64,000 bases of DNA. It comes from Trichobilharzia szidati. Its lineage: Eukaryota; Platyhelminthes; Trematoda; Strigeidida; Schistosomatidae. This document shows, one piece after another, positions 56,630 through 64,000 of this stretch (position 1 is the stretch's first letter; the number at the start of each line of letters is the position of its first letter). Both the position numbers and the translations under genes were made by a program. The DNA lies in the NCBI GenBank assembly GCA_944472155.2, contig OX235271.1, positions 80,460,256 to 80,524,255 of the forward strand, written 5' to 3'. The notes under the pieces were generated by a model. That model worked only from the letters and a program-made list of their open reading frames with translations, was not told the origin of the DNA and did not search any database.

Positions 56630-56649
56630 CAGTTTATTAGACTTACGTT

Positions 56650-56995
56650 TTGTTTAATTATCTTGATGAAAAAGTATGTAAATGAAATCTGATAGGAAAA
56701 GATGTTACTATACTGATGCATTTGTAGGAAATAGAAAATTAATATTTTTCGATAAATTTATTTCTAGTATTCTGTATGCATTACATGATGTCACACTCTC
56801 AAGATAAACCTGTAAAGTGTAAAAGACCGAAAAGAGAAACGAATCATTCAAAATATTCTTGGACAAATCACCGTATTGAAAAAAACATTTATCATGAAAC
56901 GGTAATTAAAACCTTCTAACAACAAGATGAATTCCCATGGTAGAAAAATGCGAAGTCATCTACTCCCGAACACATTTTAATACATGTTTCTTAAG
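56650..56995. other. Nothing recognised upstream of the TTLL4 exon
   Basis: No promoter element or further exon could be supported. Confidence 0.4.
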
Positions 56996-56999
56996 TCTA

Positions 57000-57145
57000 G
57001 TGAATCTTTAAATATCAAGGATTTCTGAACAGCCGGCCTATTCTGGTCTAGGACTCTTCATCAGTGCAAAGCTGTGATCCCATCAGGCATCGAAACCTAT
57101 AGGTTATGAAGCCAATACAACTACTGGGTTGGAATTAAGTGACCT
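57000..57145 (-). mobile_element. SINE family B fragment
   Basis: Minus piece with 'GACTCTTCATCAGTGCAAAG' and a degraded tRNA-like part. Confidence 0.5.
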
Positions 57146-57439
57146 TTGAACTCTATTTTCTGATAGGAAAAACATTATCTATCTCTGTTTATACGAATAG
57201 TGGCCTTTTGATATAATGGTATGTTTAACAATACAAAAACGTGAGCTAACGAAGTTTTGCCCAACACTCTACCTTGAAATGTCTGTGAATAGAGAAACTT
57301 TATTTATTTAAAATTTTAAAAATAAAATGGTACAATATCACAAAACTGTCGCTCATAAGTGATAATTGCTGCTTTACCTATACCCCTCTTATACGTAAAC
57401 AGTTATCATTATTCTAAGAATACGATTAGTTAAAACTCA

Positions 57440-57535
57440 TTTGATTATGTGTTTGAAACGTCATCCAGTGAATAATACTATTTCACTGTGTGATATAACG
57501 AACAAACCTATTAATATGGGATTTGAATGTCTTCA
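57440..57535 (+). mobile_element. PLE terminal fragment
   Basis: 'TTTGAAACGTCATCCAGTGA' and 'TTTCACTGTGTGATATAACG' match the ends of the PLEs at 30 and 53 kb. Confidence 0.5.
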
Positions 57536-59035
57536 TCAGTTTTCCTTCGATTATTCCATACACTGCAACTAAGTTTATCTCTCGTGGTGTAATTCTGTAT
57601 CTAATTCCTTACCTTGAGTATCTTGTCGTAATGTAGCAGCTTGAAGTGATATAGTGTGCAAAGTTCTACGCTGATGTACTAATCAGTTATTCAAATAAAA
57701 ATAGAATTTAGTCCTATTAACATATTACTTTCCCGAAACACTAGTACATAAGGTTAAAATTATTCCTCACACAATTCTTGGGGATACAAAGGATCTTTTA
57801 TTTTCTTTAATTATTGAATATTTAAAAGTTCAGCACCCTATATGTATAGTGATGATTACGAATCACAACAAACGGTTTTATTTGTTTATAATCTGCAACG
57901 ATAAATGAGGAAATAAATGAACTAAATTGCCTAAGTCACATAACTTGCAGATATCGCAGTCGTAATACACTATCCCAGTAATACGTGTTTCGAAGCAGAA
58001 TGTGACTCATGACACTCCAACAAAGTCTACGAAATTAAGAACTGGTATATTGTATTAATATTCTCATATGTTTCATAAGGTGCAATATATATACTACGAA
58101 ACATATCACTATCAGCAATCATAGTATAATCTAAAGCTTGGTAAGTGTCATATGTATGTCTGTACCATGTATGAGCATAAGATTTGCTCAGGGTGCTAAC
58201 AAAATACCATAGAAATTCTGGAAATAGATTTTGTACCTCAACAGCTTACTGAAAAAGACCATATGAAAATTCGGAAGCATACATGAATTAAGCAACAGAA
58301 TACATTTTTCATGACCAATGTTTACTGTTGTTTAGATTATATCTTACATGCTGTTGCAGATAGAATCCCAAAAAACAATACATATTCCAGAAAAATAAAC
58401 CAATTTCCTGCGTGACTGTTAACATGTAATATGTCGCAATAATTTGTAGCAATGAAACACCATGGTTTTTATATGATAAAACTCATTACAGAATTTGATC
58501 CTGAAAAGCGAGTACATTTAAAACTAATTGAGCTTCTAATAATGACACAAGATTAAAAATAAGGATTATGCACTTCATAGAGAAAATAACTCTAATTATC
58601 TCTACACGAAAAACACCTTACTTATTGCAATTTCAAGGTCAAATTCGAAAAACATACAAGTGGAAGATAGCAACAATTCAATGTCCAATAACCTTTTGAC
58701 GAGCTGGTATAGACTTTACAGCTTTTTGGCTCTGGCTTCTCGTTGCTTTGGGTTATCTTAAGATATTCCGTGGATTTCAGTACATTTAATCTTTGCGAGT
58801 GGTGCAGCTTTGCTGAACATAAGAAGAACTAACTTTGGGCGGAATTCCTGATTTGCGGCATTTCTATGACTTTTAAGTTTCGTCTTGAAGTACAGTCTTC
58901 TGGTCGTGTTGACGAACAGCCTTGAGAAACCAAATAGTGCGTAGATCAAGCAAATGTAAGGCACGGCGAGTGGATCATGTGTAGGACAAACATGACGGCT
59001 GGAGTGAATGCCCACCTAACAGTTATGTAACAAAA
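57536..59035. other. Unassigned AT-rich sequence
   Basis: No supported coding region, RNA or repeat. The 85-codon minus ORF at 58758-59015 has no recognisable motif. Confidence 0.45.
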
Positions 59036-59039
59036 AGGA

Positions 59040-60000
59040 CACAACGACACTAGCAGTGATAGAAATAGTAGCAAGCATAACAATAAAATAGTTAAGCATG
59101 GTATGTGTAGTACCATCACGGTCCTTGATAATTAGGCTACTTCCCAATACAGTTGCATGTAAACCTATTGTTTTTGCGTTATGGTTCTGTCTTCTATTGA
59201 AGCAATCGACTCATGGGGTGGTTACCACATCGCCCGGTAGTGACCTCAATGGGTGGCAGAACCTGTAGGAAAAGAAATTAGTCCTTATTTTGTCACTATC
59301 TCTTGATGAACAATTTGTCAGGGCGACCCTGAAGAATAATATAATAATCTTCTGGCAATATTTCTCAGATTGGATACACTGTTTCGTATTCCGTGATGGG
59401 TTCGCTCCTCGTTCCGCAGTAGTAGCTCCACATATCCAACTGTCGTAATCCATGGTCATCCTTAAGACAGTTCAGTCTATAAGCTTTAAAGCCATCTTTT
59501 TACACCTTCTGGGAGGAGAATGTCCCTTCTTAGTAGTAGCGGTACAGTGACGTTGTGAACTTGTGGATGTAGCTGAGCGTAAGTCTTATGCAGTTTAATT
59601 AGTGGCCCGAGAGCAGGAGCTCCTAGTCGACTGCTTACCTTTGGCTACCTCTCCCGCATAGTTAGCGGCTGTACCGATTATCCGTCGGGAGTAGCCTTAT
59701 AACACAGTCCGCCTCAGCTTGGGACAGATGGGTTCAACAAATACGCCATACGAACCCTTGATGCTTTTGTGTACGAATGAAAATTATTCGACATTTGTTA
59801 ACGTTGAAGGCTAGTACATATACCGCTGTTGAACTTTCAAATTAGGACAGATCTTCCTGAAGCTTAGTCGAATCCTCTATCCCTTACCAGCTTCTATAGC
59901 TTCACATCATCTGCGTATAAAAGTGAAGATTAGCTTTACTTGTTAATTATGTTGTTTATGAGGACCAGGAGTAGCATATGCTATTAAATTGCTTTTCATG
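59040..60000 (-). pseudogene. Heavily decayed LINE reverse transcriptase
   Basis: On the minus strand near 59921-59900 the frame reads 'HFYADDVKL', the RT catalytic box of a CR1- or jockey-type LINE, followed by broken thumb sequence down to about 59650. GC-rich blocks at 59200-59450 and 59600-59740 probably belong to the same element. Confidence 0.5.
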
Positions 60001-60480
60001 ATATTCCGTTGGTCACCTTTCTCACTGATGGGCACAATTGGTTAGCTATCGTGTGAAACTCTGCCTCCCAGGTGAGATACATTCCGTGCTCATAGTGTAA
60101 TGATAGAAGACAAGAGTCAGGCATCAGATACTTTATTGAGAAAATCAGATATTTATAGGTCTTTATGTACATTATTATTCGTTATTGTAAGCAGAGAAAC
60201 AGTGTCTTCTGATTGTTTGTCTTCTCGCTGAAAGCTATTCTGTCATCTGTTTGTGGCCATATCTTTGAAGATCAGAACATATATCTGCAAATCGTATTCG
60301 ACCACGCCAAGTCTGCTGTGACTGGTTATAATAATAATAAATTTTATTTCGTATAAACGGGTAATTTTACAAGAAATGCAAGCCATTTTTACGGGCACGA
60401 TCAGTAATGTTATCCTGAAGTATCATAAATTGATACTTCTATGGAGTCCTCAAAAATAAACTTATCCAAATTTTACTATT
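60001..60480. other. Flank of the LTR element
   Basis: No supported feature. The true LTR start could lie inside this stretch. Confidence 0.4.
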
Positions 60481-60866
60481 ATGTAAAAAATGAACATATT
60501 GTACACTACTTTGTTTTAACCAAAAGCTCTGTACTTTGAACATCCCTCGAGTTTTAAAAAATATACATAATTCTGCCTTCGACTCTCCGTCTTCTCAACC
60601 ATCTCAACTGCCATCGATCAATTATAACAACCTGCTTTCTATCTCGAATTTTTGCAGGAGCACCGTAGCCTCTTCCTACGCACTTTGGTCGACCTCCGGC
60701 AACGTCAACACTGGAGAATTAGAACTGGAGCAGTCTTCCCGCAGCACTTCTGGAATCCAGTACGTTTCTTGTGGAATTTGGATCTTTGTAAACTCAATTG
60801 ATTTGGTATTTTGTTTTCTATTTGAATTTTGGGTAAATAAGCTAACAGAGCAAAAGGTCCACCACA
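60481..60866 (+). repeat. Probable 5' LTR of a Ty3/gypsy element
   Basis: The end at ACCACA is fixed by the primer-binding site five bases further on. The start is a guess at a TGTA. The 3' LTR is outside the window, so the length is not verified. Confidence 0.5.
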
Positions 60867-60871
60867 AAAAT

Positions 60872-60889
60872 TGGTGAGCCCGCTTCGAA
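60872..60889 (+). promoter_or_regulatory. Primer-binding site
   Basis: TGGTGAGCCCGCTTCGAA begins with the TGG complementary to a tRNA CCA end, directly after the LTR. The priming tRNA was not determined. Related CsRn1-type elements use a tRNA-Trp. Confidence 0.65.
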
Positions 60890-61058
60890 CATTTTTTTTC
60901 TTCGATGGTTAACCGTTTCTTTTTGAACATTTTTGCGATAGTTAACTCGTTTTGAACATTTTTGTTGCTATTTTGACCTTATAATCTCGCATTGCTTAAT
61001 TTTTGTTACCATACGTTTTGCTATTTTGTATATCTCTATACTTAAATATTTTTTGACA

Positions 61059-61478
61059 ATGGCTCCACCTAAACGTTCCACTGTTGCTGAAGAAGGTAAT
61101 AAAGGCGAAGAGACACAGAACTCTTCTAATAACGCCTTACCGGACTTAAGACTACCTCAATTTGATCTGGCTGAACCACGTGTCTGGTTCACAATCATTG
61201 AACAGTTGTTTGCAGCTCGAGGTATTACGTCGCAGATTGCCATGTATGGTTGCGTATTAGCAGCAATACCCACGGAAGTACTACGAGAGGTCATCGACGT
61301 CATAGACAGCAAGCCTACAGACTCTCAATATGACAAACTAAAAGCTGCACTTATCCAGCGGACCACCCTCTCCGATGAAAAACGCATACAACAACTGCTT
61401 ACTTCGTGTGATCTAGGTACAAAAAGCCATCCCAACTACTTAGACATATGCGCCAGTTTATTGGATCACACAAAGTAG
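61059..61478 (+). pseudogene. Ty3/gypsy gag, first part
   Basis: From a Met in good context, 'MAPPKRSTVAEEG', the frame runs through 'LPQFDLAEPRVWFTIIEQLF' (the retrotransposon capsid start) and 'LLTSCDLGTKS', then hits a stop at 61476. The capsid reading continues in another frame from about 61450, so one small indel breaks gag. The Met at 61026 in the same frame is less likely. Confidence 0.78.
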
Positions 61479-61948
61479 ATGACTTAATTCTACGTCAGAT
61501 GTTCTTACAACGTTTACCACAAAACGTCGAACAAATCCTAACAGTATCTTCTAGGATGACAGACCTTGAAGAACTAGCTAAGATGGCAGACGATATCATG
61601 GACGTGTTATCAAATAATGGCATAAATAGCGTGTCTACAGAGGTAGTACCACCAAGCCCTTCCACATCTGTGAAGGATACACCAATGTTTTGGTTACTTT
61701 CCCAGTTAACATCTCAAATGCAAGACTCACGACTGGAAGTATCTCAGCTCCGAGCACAGCGGAACCAGTCACAGACAGTATACAAGCAACGGCGACCAAG
61801 ATCTAGACGACGTTCTAGAACACCGTCTCAAAGCCGTAACATTTGCTGGTATCATAGGACGTATGGGCATAATGCCCTGAAGTGTGTCCGACCGTGCATG
61901 TACAATAGTGGTGACGCAACTCAGGGAAACTCCCTAGCCAGGCAGTAA
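61448..61948 (+). pseudogene. Ty3/gypsy gag, second part with CHCC knuckle
   Basis: Continues capsid sequence ('DDLILRQMFLQRLPQNVEQI') and ends with a basic Arg/Ser region and the knuckle 'CWYHRTYGHNALKCVRPC'. The C-H-C-C spacing is the signature of the CsRn1 clade, not the CCHC of retroviruses. The stop TAA (61946-61948) overlaps the pol Met by one base. Confidence 0.82.
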
Positions 61949-63915
61949 TGGCGACGGCTGTTACTGGCAATCATCCCAGTCGCCTTTTCTACGTGAGGGA
62001 CTTGACTACCGGCACATTATTCCTGGTAGATACAGGCGCCGAGGTCAGTGTTATTCCCCCCTCACTATCCAGGCGATCAGCCAAAATACCTGGTAAACTT
62101 TCACTCCGCGCTGCCAATCAAACCAACATACAGACGTATGGTGAACAGTCAATGATTCTAAACCTAGGATTGCGCCGACGTTTCACATGGATCTTCATAG
62201 TAGCTGACGTACGTCACGCTATACTTGGTGCAGACTTCCTAAGTCACTTCAATCTATTAGTTGACATCAGCAAGGAAAAACTGATTGACAGTTGCACCCA
62301 ACTCAAGATCCACGGTGTTACAGGTGACTACTCTGTTCATAGCATCTGTATAGAAAAGCCGGAGAGTGAAATGTTCTCTACCTTATTGCAACGATTTCCG
62401 AAAATCCTTAAACCGTCATACAACGTCGAAGATATATCTCATACAGTTACGCATAAAATCATCACAACAGGACAACCTGTGAAGGCACGTCCACGACGGT
62501 TACCACCAGATAAACTAGCAGCAGCTAAGTCGGAATTCGAACATATGATGCAGCTGGGCATCATACGACCATCCAACAGTCCATGGTCTTCACCTTTGCA
62601 TATGGTTCCCAAAACTAATCACGACTGGCGACCATGTGGAGATTATCGCGCTCTGAATAACGCTACGGTACCAGACCGTTATCCTATACCTCATCTCCAC
62701 GACTTCTCCTTGACGTTACATGGAAAGACTATTTTTACCAAAGTTGACTTGGTTAGAGCATATCATCAAATACCAGTCGCTCCAGAAGACATTCCAAAAA
62801 CAGCAATTATCACGCCTTTTGGATTATTCGAATTCTTGAGAATGCCCTTCGGTCTAAAGAATGCCGCGCAAACCTTTCAGCGTTTTATGGACCAAGTTAC
62901 CCAAGGTCTTGATTTTGTCTTTGTATATATCGACGATGTCTTAATTGCCAGCTCATCGATGGAAGAACATATGGAACACTTAAGCTTGTTATTTCAAAGA
63001 TTTGAGCAATTTGGAGTTGTGATCAATCCAAAGAAATGTATTTTTGGTTCCCCATCCATCGAATTTTTAGGACATCGAATAACTGCCGAAGGCATCAGAC
63101 CTACCGAAGATAAGATAGAAGCTATTAAGAACTTTCCCGAACCTGATTCCTTAAAGCAACTTAGACGTTTCCTCGGGATGTTCAACCTCTACCGACGTTT
63201 TATTCCATCATGTGCCTCCATAGTTCAGCCACTGACCGACCTACTTAGACGCAATTCAAAGAAATTTCAGTGGTCTGAAGAAGCAAAAGCAGCATTTTAT
63301 AACGCAAAATATGCCTTATCCAACGTCGTAATGTTGTCTCATATCAATCCAGAAGCTTCACTCATTTTATGTACAGATGCATCGCAGGTAGCAGTGGGAG
63401 CAGTCTTACAACAAAAGTTCAATAATGACACCACTCCACTTGCTTTCTTCTCCAAAACGTTGGAACCTGCACAAACTCGTTACAGCACATTTAGCAGAGA
63501 ACTGTTAGCCATCTACCTAGCAGTAAAACATTTCAGCTTCCTACTACAAGGTAGACATTTTACTATTTTAACGGACCATAAGCCTCTCTGCTACGCTTTC
63601 ACCACTTCGTTGGATAGACACTCTTCGAGGGAAGCCAGACAACTGGATTACATATCACAATTCTCAACAGACATCCAGTTCATCAAAGGAGATTCCAATA
63701 CCGTAGCTGATTCTTTATCTCGATGTGACGTTAATCACCTATCTTCGATAGATATTAGCTTAGACAATATAGCCAAGCTGCAGAAAAATGACGCCGAACT
63801 TCATTCTTGCAGACGAAACTCCTCCCTACAGTTGCAGGACGTACCTATTCCCCTGTCTGATACAACCATCGTCTGCGATGTTTCAACTGGCGTTCAAAGA
63901 CCTTTGTCCCACTAA
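61948..63915 (+). CDS. pol: Ty3/gypsy pol: protease, reverse transcriptase, RNase H
   Basis: The 655-codon frame begins with an aspartic protease: '[16 protein letters not shown]' with catalytic DTG at residues 28-30 and the 'ILGADFL' flap partner near 90-97. RT follows from about residue 170, with '[14 protein letters not shown]', '[13 protein letters not shown]', the catalytic YIDD at residues 327-330 and '[13 protein letters not shown]'. RNase H shows 'CTDAS' (475-479) and 'LTDHKPL' (about 541). All catalytic acids are present. The frame ends at a stop just where the integrase zinc-binding domain should start. It resembles Boudicca and CsRn1 pol in layout. This copy is defective because gag and integrase frames are broken. 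Confidence 0.92.
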   Translation: MATAVTGNHPSRLFYVRDLTTGTLFLVDTGAEVSVIPPSLSRRSAKIPGKLSLRAANQTNIQTYGEQSMILNLGLRRRFTWIFIVADVRHAILGADFLSHFNLLVDISKEKLIDSCTQLKIHGVTGDYSVHSICIEKPESEMFSTLLQRFPKILKPSYNVEDISHTVTHKIITTGQPVKARPRRLPPDKLAAAKSEFEHMMQLGIIRPSNSPWSSPLHMVPKTNHDWRPCGDYRALNNATVPDRYPIPHLHDFSLTLHGKTIFTKVDLVRAYHQIPVAPEDIPKTAIITPFGLFEFLRMPFGLKNAAQTFQRFMDQVTQGLDFVFVYIDDVLIASSSMEEHMEHLSLLFQRFEQFGVVINPKKCIFGSPSIEFLGHRITAEGIRPTEDKIEAIKNFPEPDSLKQLRRFLGMFNLYRRFIPSCASIVQPLTDLLRRNSKKFQWSEEAKAAFYNAKYALSNVVMLSHINPEASLILCTDASQVAVGAVLQQKFNNDTTPLAFFSKTLEPAQTRYSTFSRELLAIYLAVKHFSFLLQGRHFTILTDHKPLCYAFTTSLDRHSSREARQLDYISQFSTDIQFIKGDSNTVADSLSRCDVNHLSSIDISLDNIAKLQKNDAELHSCRRNSSLQLQDVPIPLSDTTIVCDVSTGVQRPLSH

Positions 63916-64000
63916 GTTGTCGAAAACCTTTGTTTGAACATCTGCATTCCTTGTCTCATCCTGGTATACGTGCTACGGTCAAGTTGATCAGCGAACGTTT
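63898..64000 (+). pseudogene. Ty3/gypsy integrase start, out of frame and cut by the window edge
   Basis: In another frame the sequence reads 'PLFEHLHSLSHPGIRATVKL', which looks like the histidine part of the HHCC zinc-binding domain at the start of integrase. A small indel near 63895-63905 separates it from the pol frame. The element continues beyond the window. Confidence 0.7.

Noticed and set aside
60536..60877. 113-codon ORF within the LTR
   Set aside because: It lies in the probable LTR and ends at the primer-binding site; LTRs of this clade are not known to encode protein.

Overview
The window looks like repeat-dense, AT-rich flatworm DNA, most probably a schistosome or close trematode relative. 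The reasons are tRNA-derived SINEs carrying hammerhead ribozymes of the Sm-alpha type, Penelope-like elements (PLEs) with GIY-YIG endonucleases, RTE-type LINEs, and a Ty3/gypsy element with the CHCC gag knuckle known from the CsRn1/Boudicca lineage. No bacterial genes, operons, CRISPR arrays or rRNA genes were seen.

One host gene can be supported. It is a tubulin tyrosine ligase-like polyglutamylase of the TTLL4 type on the minus strand. Seven exons run from about 56.63 kb (amino-terminal side) down to 11.51 kb (catalytic core). Every exon-exon junction agrees in reading phase, and the order of conserved blocks matches TTLL4. The 5' end is uncertain and the last exon or exons are not found here. 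The introns (3.3 to 15.4 kb) hold almost all the repeats.

Three SINE-like families carry a hammerhead or hammerhead-like block. Family A is Sm-alpha-like (about 1.2-1.7, 5.5-5.8, 37.4 and 55.4-55.6 kb). Family B is the most abundant and keeps the stems but has a decayed core (about 1.9-2.8, 16.1-16.6, 21.2-22.2, 23.3, 26.9, 36.3-39.9, 41.4-42.2, 44.1-45.2 and 57.0 kb). Family C, which I cannot name, keeps a consensus hammerhead in some copies (about 2.9-3.2, 7.4-7.7, 17.4-17.8, 27.6-28.3, 32.4-32.9 and 45.4-46.1 kb). A and C, and many B copies, sit as head-to-head inverted units or tandem dimers. Two C units are bounded by one shared 15-bp target-site duplication, so the inverted unit inserted in one event. 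PLEs here show the same inverted layout. A fourth SINE family (D) has no ribozyme, inserts as simple single-orientation copies with 12-14 bp duplications, and its D-b subfamily shares a 3' tail with an RTE LINE. The inference is two separate mobilisation routes: PLE-like for hammerhead SINEs and LINE-driven for family D.

Other elements are a 5'-truncated RTE LINE with an open reading frame (5.9-7.0 kb), several older LINE fragments, a PLE with near-identical 428-bp inverted arms (18.5-20.4 kb), a PLE whose RT and endonuclease are separated by one in-frame stop (30.8-32.0 kb), and a perfect 159-bp-arm palindrome with its own 13-bp duplication (34.64-35.00 kb). The right edge (60.5-64 kb) is the 5' part of a Ty3/gypsy element: LTR, primer-binding site, broken gag, then pol with protease, reverse transcriptase and RNase H. 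Its integrase runs off the window in a shifted frame.
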